From: SB11 sp965249955
GTDB taxonomy: Bacteria; Bacteroidota; Bacteroidia; UBA8524
DNA: 64,000 nt
Direction of reading: 5' to 3'
Assembly (NCBI GenBank): GCA_965249955.1
Contig: OZ252261.1
Location: 2,108,001 to 2,172,000 of the forward strand
Of this stretch, positions 44,455 through 54,380 are shown one piece after another (the stretch's first letter is position 1; each line of letters opens with the position of its first letter). Made by a program: the position numbers and the translations under genes. The notes under the pieces are model-generated. The model did no database searches and was not told where the DNA came from. It saw nothing but the letters and a program-made list of their open reading frames with translations.

Positions 44455-45603
44455 TTAACTCTCCTTCACTTCACTCGTACCATCAGCGTATTTTGCAAAG
44501 CGGGTGTTGGTTCGTGCGTGCACTTGGTCGTGTTTAGGCCAAGGCCAGCCACCAAACTGGGTTTTGTGGTAATCCTCAAAGGCATCGTGTATTTCTTGTT
44601 TGGTGTTCATCACAAATGGCCCATATTGTATCACAGGCTCACCAATGGGTCGGCCTTGCAATAGCAATATTTTAGTGGGTTGAGTGCCAACTGTTATAGT
44701 TACATCAACATCAGCCAGCAACTCTACCGAGTGGTATTTTTGCACGGTGGTTTCGGCCACGGTAATTTCATCACCCTCGTAAAAATATATAGTGCGGTTT
44801 ATCCCTTTTGCTGCTTTGGGCAGTGTAAAAGTAGCCTCAGCCTCCATCGTAAAATTCCAAATGGCTACTTCGTTTTCTGTTTCTGCCGCCCACGAATCGG
44901 GGGGAGGGGTGGGTGCTTTTGTATTTTTTAGTTCACCTGCTATAACTTCAATTACTGTTTTTTTGTTATTGGCATCTTCGTACACAATATTGCCTATAGA
45001 TTCTTTCCAAAACATTTTAAAATGCGGCTCTACCATTTTCTTTTTTGCAGGCAGGTTTAGCCATATTTGGAAAAGCTCCATCGGGTTTTCTTTATCCTCG
45101 TGTATCAGCGGGAACATTTCAGAGTGTTGTACGCCTTTACCTGCCGTCATCCATTGCACATCACCATCCCCATACCGCCCTGATGCACCCATCGAGTCAG
45201 CGTGGTCAACAATTCCTTTGCGCACTACGGTAATGGTTTCAAAACCACGGTGCGGATGACCGGGGAAACCCGGTACTGTTTGCCCGTGATACATCCTAAA
45301 GCCGTTTTTTATAATAAAATCATCTCCCATGTGCCTACCTTCCAAATACTTATTGTCGGGTGCCATCGCCTCATTTCCTTTGGGAAAAGCGTCCTCGTGG
45401 TGCACACAAAATAAAAAGGGATCTATAGTTTCCCAAATAAAACCAAGTGCTTTGATGTTAAGTACAGGGTTAACGGGGTTGGGTGATGGGTTTTTAGTAT
45501 TCATAAAATTTTTTGCGAAGGATATTGCAGGAAAACTAACTGAAGAAGCCACTAGTAGCATGGCTTTGGCTAAAAAGCCTCTTCTTTCTATATTCTTTTT
45601 CAT
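44455..45603 (-). CDS. Exported pirin family protein
   Basis: From ATG 45603 the product is 382 residues; an upstream in-frame start at 45708 would add 35 residues and break the export signal. The N-terminus (KKNIERRGFLAKAMLLVASSVSFPAISFA) looks like a Tat signal (RRGFLAK). The cupin core keeps the pirin pattern: GHPHRGFET, later D-HADSMG, then GKGVQHSEMF, which supply metal-binding His and Glu. The C-terminal pirin domain follows. Family knowledge: pirins are usually cytoplasmic (some are quercetinases), so an export signal is unusual. The gene is transcribed away from the LytTR gene; an 8-bp inverted repeat lies 39 bp upstream of the ATG. Confidence 0.88.
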   Translation of the reverse strand: MKKNIERRGFLAKAMLLVASSVSFPAISFAKNFMNTKNPSPNPVNPVLNIKALGFIWETIDPFLFCVHHEDAFPKGNEAMAPDNKYLEGRHMGDDFIIKNGFRMYHGQTVPGFPGHPHRGFETITVVRKGIVDHADSMGASGRYGDGDVQWMTAGKGVQHSEMFPLIHEDKENPMELFQIWLNLPAKKKMVEPHFKMFWKESIGNIVYEDANNKKTVIEVIAGELKNTKAPTPPPDSWAAETENEVAIWNFTMEAEATFTLPKAAKGINRTIYFYEGDEITVAETTVQKYHSVELLADVDVTITVGTQPTKILLLQGRPIGEPVIQYGPFVMNTKQEIHDAFEDYHKTQFGGWPWPKHDQVHARTNTRFAKYADGTSEVKES

Positions 45604-46141
45604 TACTGCGGGTGTTAAACAACTTCTAATATACCAATTTATATAGTTGTTGGTACAACTATTAAGCCTGTTTTGTTTTTTGTAAGGTGTGATCAAAGCC
45701 CTTGCCAAAGTTTAGCAAAGCGTTATTATAATAGAAGCTATTCACTTATCCAAAATTTTAAAAGCCAAACAGATAGTTGGCTAAAAAGTTAGGTCATTCA
45801 ATGTTTCAGAATGTAGCTATTTTATAAGGTGTGTAGAGTTATGTACCAATTACTGTTTAAATAACGGTAGCAGTGTCTTATTATAATGTCTTAATGTATA
45901 ATAGATTGTTTTAAAAAGTTGATGCTTTTTAAATGGTAGCTTTAGTTACTTTTTAGATGGTATTACAAATATAGTGTGCGCTGTGTGTGATGGTTTGTAT
46001 AACGTTCATTTTTAGAAAGTTCGATGTTTTATAATCATTTATTGTTGATTTAGCAAAATATTTTAAGTAACATTGTTATACTATCAAGGTAGTTGCAAAA
46101 GGTTTGTTAGTACTTAGTTTCAGTAAAAACCTTGTTTGCCA
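45604..46141. other. Long divergent intergenic region with inverted repeats
   Basis: About 540 bp of AT-rich DNA between the pirin and LytTR starts. No ORF with coding character is seen. Two inverted repeats stand out: ATAGTTGT-TGGT-ACAACTAT (45643-45662) close to the pirin start, and AGCCAA (45763-45768) with TTGGCT (45777-45782). I found no convincing TTG/TAnnTTTG pair. It may hold operators for the flanking regulator and pirin. Confidence 0.5.
45643..45662 (-). repeat. 8-bp inverted repeat in the pirin leader
   Basis: ATAGTTGT (45643-45650) and ACAACTAT (45655-45662) with the 4-nt spacer TGGT. It lies 39 bp upstream of the pirin ATG. It could be an operator or a 5' leader hairpin. Confidence 0.5.
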
Positions 46142-46897
46142 ATGAAAAATTCTACAAAATGCATAATTGTTGATGGAAATCAACAGTCTAGGGAAGCTAT
46201 TGCAACACAATTAGCTACTGTATTAACCAATTATACGTTGGTGGGTACGGCTTGTAATTGTACTGATGCAGTGTCATTAATCACACAACATTCTCCTGAT
46301 ATAGTTTTTGCCGATACCGATGCTTGCGGCAGCGATATTTTGGCAGCTATGCAGCAGTTTGCTAAAAACAAGTTTGCTTTAATTGTTACAGGAAGTAATG
46401 CTAAGTATGCGTTACAAGCTATTAAGGTACAAGCTATTGATTATTTACTGAAACCGATTGACATTGGCGAGTTAAGCGAAGCGTGTAAAAAGGCTTTAGA
46501 TTTTTTAGGGAGCACAATTGAAGGTGGTGGGCAACGTGCTAATCAGCCACAGAAGCCTTTAACATCTTCTAATGATGAGAAGCTATCTATTAAAATAGGT
46601 AGTTTTTATGAGTTGGTTAGTGCAGAGGATATTGTGTTTTGCAAGGCCGATAATAATTATACTGAAATATGCCTAAGTGATAAGCGTAAGGTGTTAATTT
46701 CTAAAACGTTAAAATACTACGAGGGGCGGCTTAGCAGTCAAAATTTTTGTCGTATTCACCAAAGCTTTTTGGTGAATATGAGTTTTGTCAAGTCAATTGA
46801 AAAAGGGAAGGCCAGCCATATAGTACTAAAAGATGGTACTACACTGGATGTAGCACAAGCAAGAAGAGAGAGTGTTTTTAAGATGCTAGGGGTTTAA
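46142..46897 (+). CDS. LytTR family response regulator
   Basis: From ATG 46142 the product is 251 residues; a TTG at 46136 would add two. The receiver domain (about 5-120) keeps D11, D58 (phosphoacceptor, in IVFADTD), T83 and K104 (LLKPID). The loop after D58 reads TDACG instead of the usual IEMPG, so the domain is slightly degenerate. The LytTR DNA-binding domain (about 147-250) has FCRIHQSFLVN and the DGT..V..RR end. It resembles AgrA/LytR-type regulators. It lies just upstream of a giant surface gene on the same strand, with a 10-bp direct repeat in between, so it may control that gene. No LytS-type kinase is adjacent; the nearest kinase is a hybrid type at 54381. Confidence 0.9.
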   Translation: MKNSTKCIIVDGNQQSREAIATQLATVLTNYTLVGTACNCTDAVSLITQHSPDIVFADTDACGSDILAAMQQFAKNKFALIVTGSNAKYALQAIKVQAIDYLLKPIDIGELSEACKKALDFLGSTIEGGGQRANQPQKPLTSSNDEKLSIKIGSFYELVSAEDIVFCKADNNYTEICLSDKRKVLISKTLKYYEGRLSSQNFCRIHQSFLVNMSFVKSIEKGKASHIVLKDGTTLDVAQARRESVFKMLGV

Positions 46898-46906
46898 AAG
46901 AAAATG

Positions 46907-46939
46907 CCCAAATTCTAAAAAAAACACCTCAAATTCTAA
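46907..46939 (+). promoter_or_regulatory. 10-bp direct repeat at 21-bp spacing, candidate LytTR operator
   Basis: CAAATTCTAA occurs exactly at 46909-46918 and 46930-46939, a spacing of 21 bp or two helical turns. Two more bases upstream also agree with one mismatch. LytTR dimers bind pairs of direct repeats at 21-22 bp centre-to-centre spacing. The site is 10 bp after the LytTR stop and 108 bp before the giant surface gene. The repeat is not close to the classical LytTR consensus, so the assignment is by spacing and place. Confidence 0.5.
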
Positions 46940-47047
46940 TAATGCTCCAAAGGTGTCAACAATCCTATCTTACTTTATACTTCACATTTACTCCACTTTT
47001 CTTATTTAGAAAAAACTATTCAATTATTTACCTAAAAACTATTGCAA

Positions 47048-50000
47048 ATGAAGCAAAAACTTACTCTCTTTTTATGTTTGTGGATGTTGTTTGCCGGCTC
47101 TCTATCACTGTATGGAGCTGCTGCGGATAACCCAACAACTGCCGATGAGCATCTCTCGGCACCGGTATCCCCGCCCGCTGCGGGTTTTACCTATGTTTCC
47201 AATGGGGGTTGTGTACCTGTTACCATCCAATTTTATAGCCAATTAAATGGCCCAAGCTATTCTTGGACTTTTGGTGATGGTGGTACAAGTACAGATTGTA
47301 ACCCCATACACACATACACTACGCCGGGTACCTATACGGTAACTTTGGTGGCAACAGGTGGCACATACACTACTACAATAACTGTAGGGGCTGTACCCGT
47401 GGTTACTTTTGCAGGCGATTCTGTTAGTTGTCAAAACTCTTCCGAAGCATATACGGTTACTAGCACTATTCCTGCTGCATCGTATAGCTGGACTGCCGAT
47501 GGTGGTTCGGTTTCAGGTGCTTCTGCAAGTGGTGCAACTATCACTTGGTCGTCGTACGGTGTAAACTATGTGAATTATACTATAACTACAGCTGCAGGCT
47601 GTAGCAAAACCTTTAGGTATAAAGTAAAGGTAATTCCTCCGCCAATGGTAAATCTGCCATGTTGTGATAAGAGACAAAAAAGTGGAGATGGAGATATAAA
47701 AGAAAACCCTCAAGGGCACGAAGGTGTACCTGGAGGTGAAGCTCCTTGTACTGTTTGCGCCAATGGCTACAATTGCTATGAGGCTTCTATCGACCCCTTA
47801 TTTGGTCTTGCTTCTGAATATACTTGGAGCTGGACTGTAACTAATGGAACTATTGCTTCTATTAGCCCTGACTCGACTAAAATTTGTATTGTATGGGGTG
47901 CTAGTGGCACGGGTACAATAACTTTAACCTCTACTCATAAAGTATACGGATGCCAAACTGTAAAAGAATGTGAAATTCTTATTAGCCCCGGTACTACCCC
48001 TGCATTAACTGTTACGGGTACTTGTGTTAGCTCACCTGTTGTTTTTGATGCTTCGGGTACTTCTCCGTTAAGTAGCGTATCTAGTTACTTTTGGGAGTTT
48101 GGTGATGGCTATACTGAAACCACAACATTACCATCTACCAGTCACCAGTATTCATTTACAGGTTCTTATACAGCTACTTTAACTATTACTACTTTAGAAG
48201 GTTGTAAATATAAAATCTCTAAAACCTTTGTCTTAATATCAGGCTCTAAACCCGAAATTGAATGCCCCGGAACTACATGCGAAGGAAGCAGGCAATGCTA
48301 TAGTACTAATGCTATTGGTGGAGCTACTTATGTTTGGACTATTACCGGTGACGATCCGTCGCAACGTGTAATAACCGGCAACAAGGTGTGTGTTACTTGG
48401 GGTTCAGGCCCTGTAGGCACTGTTTCGGTTACTGTTTTGGGTGGCGGGTATACATGTACAAATACAGCCACTGCAGTAATTGGTATTGTTGGCGCTACTG
48501 TGCCTATTTATGGCCCTGACTTTGTTTGTCAGAGTTCTTTTTATGAGAAGGTATCTACTACCAATTATACAGGCGCTTGCTATAAGTGGTTTGTTAATGG
48601 AGTAGCACAAGCATCTACTACTAATGAGATGTATTTTAACCCTTCAGTGTTGAGCAGCCCTATCACAATTGATGTAGAAGTTAACTTTGAATTAGGATGC
48701 TGCAAAGGCGTCGGTCAAAAAATAATCAAAGCATTACCAGAGTATAATTTAAATTTTTATACCAATACTGTTTGTATAGGTACAACAGTTACTTATAATA
48801 TGATTTTCCCCGCAGGTGCACCCACAATACCTGTGTCGTGGAGTGTAGAGGGTGGAGTTATTAACAGCTCAACTCCTACATCGGTAAATATCACTTGGAA
48901 TACAGCCGGTATAGGTTCTATTACCGCAGGTAATAACTCACCTACCGAGTATTGCAATGATGCATCAAACAATACATGGAATGTAAATGTATTGCCAAAA
49001 GCAACGGGTGATGATATTTCAGGTGAAGCTACGGTTTGTCCGGGTACTATGTATACCTATTATCATGGGTATGCTAGCCCAACAACTTCGGCTACTGTTA
49101 CTTGCCCAGGTGCAACAGTAACGGCCGGCACTTTCTCGTCGGGTATCACTTTCCCTGCTGTGGCAACCCCTACAACATTTACTATATCTGTTTTTTATGA
49201 TCAGTCAATACTTCCCGGTTGCGGTACTACCAAAACCTTCCAAGTAAAAGTTATACCGGCATTAATACCAACATTTACAATTCCACCGGGAAATGTGTGT
49301 GAGGGTGATGTAGTTACTTATACCTGTGCTATGACCGATACTCAATACTATGATTGGAATGTAATAGGCGGTAGCATTATTTCTGAAAGTTACTCAGCAG
49401 GCACATTAACCATACAAGTACAGTGGAATAGCACAGTAACCAGTAGTATATCAGTAACCAATAGGGCTTGCGGAACTACAGGCACACAGCCTATTACTGT
49501 AAACGGTAAGCCGGTTGTAATAATTACTCCAGGTAATATTGTGTGTTCTTCATCTAGCTTAGGTTTAAGTGTAGCTCCCGTTTGGACTAGCTATCTTTGG
49601 TCTAACGGTGCTGTAACGCCAAGTACCTCAATAACAACAGCAGGTACGTATTCGGTAACGGTAAGTAATGGAGTGTGTTCAAATACAGGCAGTATAAATG
49701 TGCCTTTTGTTACACCAACACCTCCGGTTATCAATTCATTTACGGTTACCTCAGGATCTGGCCCTTATTGCCCAATATTTAATACTATTTGTCCTAATAT
49801 TACTTTAGGTTCAGGTACTATTGTAAGCTATAATTGGACGTTTAGTGGGTTTAATATAGGTTCATCAACTGCCCCATGCCCATCGGTAGCATTACCTTCT
49901 ACTGCAGGTTCGCATACAGGCAATTGGACTTTGGTTGTTACTGATAGCTACGGGTGTACACATACCCTTGGCGGTTCATTAACAGGTAGTTGTACGCCTC

Positions 50001-53000
50001 CAACTGGTACAGGAGGTTGTACCTCAATTGCTACCTTTAATGTTACAGGATACGACCCATGCACAGGTTTATTTAGCACATCAGGCACAAACTATACATC
50101 TGTATTTTGGAATTTTGGTGACGGATATACCGGTGGCGGAGCAACTCCTACACACTTGTACAGCACTGCTTGTAACAAAACAGTTACTTGTACTGTATGG
50201 GATATTAACGGTTGCCCTAAAAACTTCACCTTTACTATAAGTGTTCCTTATGTTATTACCGACCAAGAGATAAATGTAACTAATGCCGCGTGCACAGGTG
50301 CATCAACTTTAACGGTAACAGGAGCCTCAGTTTGCTCAGGCCCAGGCCCATCATATACTTGGGTTATTACCCCGGCAGCTGGAGGAGCACCTGTATATAC
50401 AGCAACTACAACATCGGCAACACTAAATGTTGGTGCTATTGCTATACCTGATGGTGATTATAATGTTACCGTACAAATAACCATTGCAGGTTGTACTAAA
50501 ACAGCAACCGAAAGCTTTAACAAAGGCGGTTTACTTGCTTATTTTGTTAGTTGTGGAGGTTGTGCAGGCTCACCTCTTACATTTATAGATCAATCGGTTC
50601 CGTACAACGATCCGTTGATTAAATGGGAGTGGAAATTTACTTTAGGAGGTTCTAGTATAAACTCATTCTTGCAAAACCCAACAGTTACCTTTACTACTCC
50701 TGGTGTGTATACCGCCCAGTTAATAGTAACAGATAACAGTGTTTGTAAAGATACCTTTACTACTACCTTTACTATAAACCCACCGCTTAACCCTGGTAAT
50801 ATTAAAGTAAATGGAGTAGGAACAGCATCAGGTACAATTGTAAATATTTGCCCTGGTACTGCAACTACCCTAACTGCTCCATCAGGTGCTTATACATATA
50901 TATGGTCTACAGGGGCTACTACCGCTTCAATACCGGTAACAGAACCAGGTGATTATTATGTAACAGTGTTTAACACTTCAAATTGTGCTAAAAAAGTTGG
51001 CCCTATTAAGATTAAATACAAACCAGCTCCTGAAGCAATTATACAAACATCTCCAAATGCTTGTTCACCACGTTTCTTACGTGCATTTACAGGCACAGGA
51101 TATACCTACAATTGGTCATACCCACCTTCGGCCACTTCTACTCAACCATACATTTACTTGTATACCGCGGGAAGTGTTTCATTAACTGTAACCAATGTTC
51201 ATGGTTGTGTTGCTAATACTACACAAAGCTTTAGTATATACCCATCACCTTCAGCGTATGTTAGTTATGCCCCTCAACCTTTCTGCCCAGGTACAACTGT
51301 TACTTTAACAGGAAACCCATCAGGTGGAACGCCTCCTTACACACATGTGTGGAATAATGGTAATACAACAACATCATTCCCCACCTCAACCCCAGGTACA
51401 TATATTTATACTGTTACCGATGCAAACCAATGTAAAGCTAGTTATACACTTCCTTTGCAACCTGCATTGCCTTATGGTTTAGATAAACTACCCTACGGTT
51501 GTTACGATGTATGTGGCGATGTTACGTTTTGCGCAGGAACAATTATGCCTTACGGCTGGAAAGGTCAATGGTATAATGGAGCTACACCTTATGGAGCATC
51601 AATACCAAGTGGAGGTAGCGTGTCAGTTGTGTTCTCTACTTCAGGTACATACACATTGCATTATATACCTATTGACCCATCAGTAAGTTGCCCTGCAATA
51701 TCAAAACCAATTACTATTAACTATATAGCTATACCTGCCATTACCATTACAGCATCAAGTTCACCGCTTGTTCTGTGTAAAAACTCAGGTCAAAGCATAT
51801 TGTTAACTGCTAATCCACAAAGCACTGAGTATACTTATAATTGGTATCACAATGGTGTTTTTGTTGGCACAGGTTATACCTATGCTGCAACAGGAGCTGG
51901 TTCATATACTGTGGAAGTAAGCAAAAACGATTGCTGCATGAAAACAGCTAAAATTATAATAGAGGAAGTAATATGCTGTTTTGAAAACCCAGGGGTAAAC
52001 TTTACTCAAATACTTTCTGATTATACAGTTAGCTCTAATGAGTTTTGGCAAGATAAATACTACATAGATGCTACTGTATTTGTTGTAGGTGCTGCCGAGC
52101 TAGATTTGACTAATGTTGATTGTGTATTTGGCCCTAACGGACAAATTGTTGTTCAAGACCAAGCATTCTTCCGTTGCAATAACTCTGTACTTCGCCCTTG
52201 TGAAAAAGACGATATATGGAAAGGTTTAACCTTTGAGAAAAGTGCTTCGGGTTGGATAAACACAACCACTATTAAAAACGCAACTGTAGCGGTATTTATT
52301 ACTGGAAATAGCAGAGGTGTTAGATTAACAGATAACTCGTTTATTAAATGCCAAACATCGGTATTTATTCGTAACTCATCCGATCAGCAATCAATCAGTG
52401 GCAACACGTTTGAAACTGATGATGTATCGTTGCCTTACACTACAAACCCTAACGAGTACTGGGCTATAAAACTAAGCTCTGCACAAATGAATGGTTTGAT
52501 AGCACAAAACAACTTTAGGCAAGTACGTCCACAAAAAGGAGTAAACAGGTACTTTGGTATCTATGCCGAGTCTTCAAACTTTACTGCATCAGAAAATAAC
52601 TTTAATGATATGTATCGTGCAGTAGATGTAGTAGCAAACACAAACGTAGTAGCAATAGAAGATAATCAGTTTAAAATTAACTTCTTAAAAGAAGACTACG
52701 ATGTTTACCAAATACGTGTTAGCGATTGCTACAGCCCTGTGTTAATATATGAAAATGCTATGGAAAACGGCTTGGGAGATCGCTCAACAGCAGGAGCAAT
52801 TTATTGCTCAAACACCCATCGCACCCATATTAAAGACAATACTATTAACGGATACTACTCAGGTATATTCGCTGATAGGACTAGAGAAATACACATTACC
52901 GCAAACACAATTACAAGTAGTAGTAGTGTAGGTATTACTATTAACGAGGAGTGTGAACGCTCAATAGTATCGTGTAATACCATAAACTCTATGGCTACAA

Positions 53001-54238
53001 ATGCTGCACAATCAGGCTCGCCATTGTACGGTATTTTAGAATGGGGTGGTAATGGTAGCTCAGAAATATATGCTAACTGTATATTTAATATGCACACAGC
53101 TATATACCTACGCGGTGGCGGAAACCTACCTGCCTTGGTAAATAACTACTTGTACAACTATAAAGACAACGGTATTTATACCGATGGTTATAGCGGTTCA
53201 ATAGGTAACCCTGGTGGAGCGTTAAACGCAGGCCGTAACACCTTTATGAGTAATAACGGAGGTTCAGGTGGTGCTACAATAGATATCAACTCAACAGTTC
53301 CTATTAACGAGGGCGGTAACTTTGGTGTATTATTCACCAATAATGTTAGCTCAACAACAAATAGAGACGCGTTTTATTCTACAGCAGCATGTGGCCACCA
53401 AATACAAGGCACATACCCTAAAAACCAACTAGATAGATACAATGTATGCGATATCTATAATTTGGATGAGTGGGTATTTAAAAATGCCGAAGGTGGTTTT
53501 ATGCTTAAAGACCCTAAAATGGCTATAGCCAGTGGCACTGTAAACGAGTTTATAAAAGCTGAAAAAACAGAAATACTGGGTATACTAACTGCCAAAATGC
53601 AAAAAGGTGAAGCTGATGCACAAAAAGCGGCTGAAGCAGTGTTAAATTCAGAAATGGATAAAAACCTTGCAGCACGCATAGTTGTTGAAAACAGCTTAGC
53701 AATAGATCAACCGCAAATGGCAGCAACCTTCCTACTATCAAAAGAATTAGCTGATATTGATGCTGATTTGAGAGATGTACTAGCTACCCACATTGTATGG
53801 GCATCTACAGACAAGTTTACTGGCGCACAAACCCAAGCTATGCTAACTATTGATGATAAAAACAATATGTATAGCCCACTAGCTAGAGATATGGTGCAAG
53901 TGAACAACGGCGGACACGATTATAAATTTAAAAAATTGCCGTCGCTTGAGTTTAAAGAAGCCACTAATACAATGCAAAGGCTAAACAATAGTCTTAATGT
54001 TTATCCTGTACCGGCCATTAATGGCGTAACGGTAGAGTATAACGTTACTGATGCTAATGTGCAAGCTGTTAGAGTTATATCAATAATTGGTGCCGAAGTG
54101 GCCAACTTTGAGTATACCCTACAAGCAGGTACAGTAGATATTAATGTTGCTACACTTGCCCCTGGTATGTATACCATAATATTGGTAACTGATAGCAAAG
54201 ACAATCCTATGATGACAGGAAGATTTATTAAACAATAG
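47048..54238 (+). CDS. Giant multidomain surface protein with PKD/Ig modules, beta-helix and type A T9SS sorting domain
   Basis: From ATG 47048 the product is 2396 residues with a signal peptide (KQKLTLFLCLWMLFAGSLSLYGA). The first 1600 or so residues are PKD and Ig-like modules (SWTFGDGG, FWEFGDGY, FWNFGDGYTGG and others), many with Cys pairs. A charged Cys-rich loop near 47650-47800 (PCCDKRQKSGDGDIKEN) interrupts the array. A right-handed beta-helix follows (about 51990-53450; NTFETDD, NNFRQV, NTITSS turns). Then a helical region (about 53460-53940; KAEKTEILGILTAKMQKGEA) and a type A sorting domain (from about 53990; NVYPVPAINGVTVEYN, ending FIKQ). It is expected on the surface and may be adhesive. 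Unlike the first giant protein, it has no regular super-repeat and a different sorting class. It sits between a LytTR regulator and a hybrid kinase. Confidence 0.88.
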   Translation: MKQKLTLFLCLWMLFAGSLSLYGAAADNPTTADEHLSAPVSPPAAGFTYVSNGGCVPVTIQFYSQLNGPSYSWTFGDGGTSTDCNPIHTYTTPGTYTVTLVATGGTYTTTITVGAVPVVTFAGDSVSCQNSSEAYTVTSTIPAASYSWTADGGSVSGASASGATITWSSYGVNYVNYTITTAAGCSKTFRYKVKVIPPPMVNLPCCDKRQKSGDGDIKENPQGHEGVPGGEAPCTVCANGYNCYEASIDPLFGLASEYTWSWTVTNGTIASISPDSTKICIVWGASGTGTITLTSTHKVYGCQTVKECEILISPGTTPALTVTGTCVSSPVVFDASGTSPLSSVSSYFWEFGDGYTETTTLPSTSHQYSFTGSYTATLTITTLEGCKYKISKTFVLISGSKPEIECPGTTCEGSRQCYSTNAIGGATYVWTITGDDPSQRVITGNKVCVTWGSGPVGTVSVTVLGGGYTCTNTATAVIGIVGATVPIYGPDFVCQSSFYEKVSTTNYTGACYKWFVNGVAQASTTNEMYFNPSVLSSPITIDVEVNFELGCCKGVGQKIIKALPEYNLNFYTNTVCIGTTVTYNMIFPAGAPTIPVSWSVEGGVINSSTPTSVNITWNTAGIGSITAGNNSPTEYCNDASNNTWNVNVLPKATGDDISGEATVCPGTMYTYYHGYASPTTSATVTCPGATVTAGTFSSGITFPAVATPTTFTISVFYDQSILPGCGTTKTFQVKVIPALIPTFTIPPGNVCEGDVVTYTCAMTDTQYYDWNVIGGSIISESYSAGTLTIQVQWNSTVTSSISVTNRACGTTGTQPITVNGKPVVIITPGNIVCSSSSLGLSVAPVWTSYLWSNGAVTPSTSITTAGTYSVTVSNGVCSNTGSINVPFVTPTPPVINSFTVTSGSGPYCPIFNTICPNITLGSGTIVSYNWTFSGFNIGSSTAPCPSVALPSTAGSHTGNWTLVVTDSYGCTHTLGGSLTGSCTPPTGTGGCTSIATFNVTGYDPCTGLFSTSGTNYTSVFWNFGDGYTGGGATPTHLYSTACNKTVTCTVWDINGCPKNFTFTISVPYVITDQEINVTNAACTGASTLTVTGASVCSGPGPSYTWVITPAAGGAPVYTATTTSATLNVGAIAIPDGDYNVTVQITIAGCTKTATESFNKGGLLAYFVSCGGCAGSPLTFIDQSVPYNDPLIKWEWKFTLGGSSINSFLQNPTVTFTTPGVYTAQLIVTDNSVCKDTFTTTFTINPPLNPGNIKVNGVGTASGTIVNICPGTATTLTAPSGAYTYIWSTGATTASIPVTEPGDYYVTVFNTSNCAKKVGPIKIKYKPAPEAIIQTSPNACSPRFLRAFTGTGYTYNWSYPPSATSTQPYIYLYTAGSVSLTVTNVHGCVANTTQSFSIYPSPSAYVSYAPQPFCPGTTVTLTGNPSGGTPPYTHVWNNGNTTTSFPTSTPGTYIYTVTDANQCKASYTLPLQPALPYGLDKLPYGCYDVCGDVTFCAGTIMPYGWKGQWYNGATPYGASIPSGGSVSVVFSTSGTYTLHYIPIDPSVSCPAISKPITINYIAIPAITITASSSPLVLCKNSGQSILLTANPQSTEYTYNWYHNGVFVGTGYTYAATGAGSYTVEVSKNDCCMKTAKIIIEEVICCFENPGVNFTQILSDYTVSSNEFWQDKYYIDATVFVVGAAELDLTNVDCVFGPNGQIVVQDQAFFRCNNSVLRPCEKDDIWKGLTFEKSASGWINTTTIKNATVAVFITGNSRGVRLTDNSFIKCQTSVFIRNSSDQQSISGNTFETDDVSLPYTTNPNEYWAIKLSSAQMNGLIAQNNFRQVRPQKGVNRYFGIYAESSNFTASENNFNDMYRAVDVVANTNVVAIEDNQFKINFLKEDYDVYQIRVSDCYSPVLIYENAMENGLGDRSTAGAIYCSNTHRTHIKDNTINGYYSGIFADRTREIHITANTITSSSSVGITINEECERSIVSCNTINSMATNAAQSGSPLYGILEWGGNGSSEIYANCIFNMHTAIYLRGGGNLPALVNNYLYNYKDNGIYTDGYSGSIGNPGGALNAGRNTFMSNNGGSGGATIDINSTVPINEGGNFGVLFTNNVSSTTNRDAFYSTAACGHQIQGTYPKNQLDRYNVCDIYNLDEWVFKNAEGGFMLKDPKMAIASGTVNEFIKAEKTEILGILTAKMQKGEADAQKAAEAVLNSEMDKNLAARIVVENSLAIDQPQMAATFLLSKELADIDADLRDVLATHIVWASTDKFTGAQTQAMLTIDDKNNMYSPLARDMVQVNNGGHDYKFKKLPSLEFKEATNTMQRLNNSLNVYPVPAINGVTVEYNVTDANVQAVRVISIIGAEVANFEYTLQAGTVDINVATLAPGMYTIILVTDSKDNPMMTGRFIKQ

Positions 54239-54259
54239 ATAAACTCCTAGTAAAACTAG

Positions 54260-54297
54260 AAAAGCCTGCCCCAAACCGGGGCAGGCTTTTCTTTTTT
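54260..54297 (+). terminator. Rho-independent terminator after the giant surface gene
   Basis: A 13-bp stem (AAAAGCCTGCCCC with GGGGCAGGCTTTT, 54260-54272 and 54278-54290) with a 5-nt loop. T residues follow to 54297. Confidence 0.93.
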
Positions 54298-54320
54298 ATG
54301 GTGTATATTTTACAATAAGT

Positions 54321-54359
54321 TAGTTTTTATAAAACTAAAACACTTGTATATACGTATAT
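54321..54359. promoter_or_regulatory. Palindromes upstream of the hybrid kinase
   Basis: A 7-bp inverted repeat (TAGTTTT 54321-54327, AAAACTA 54331-54337) and a perfect 12-bp palindrome, ATATACGTATAT (54348-54359), lie 22-60 bp upstream of the kinase start. They may be operator sites; AT-rich palindromes also arise by chance. Confidence 0.35.
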
Positions 54360-54380
54360 TATGCAAAGTCCTGCCCGATT

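Noticed and set aside
44481..45603. Antisense ORFs over the pirin gene as real genes
   Set aside because: They overlap the conserved pirin frame and show no domain or start context.
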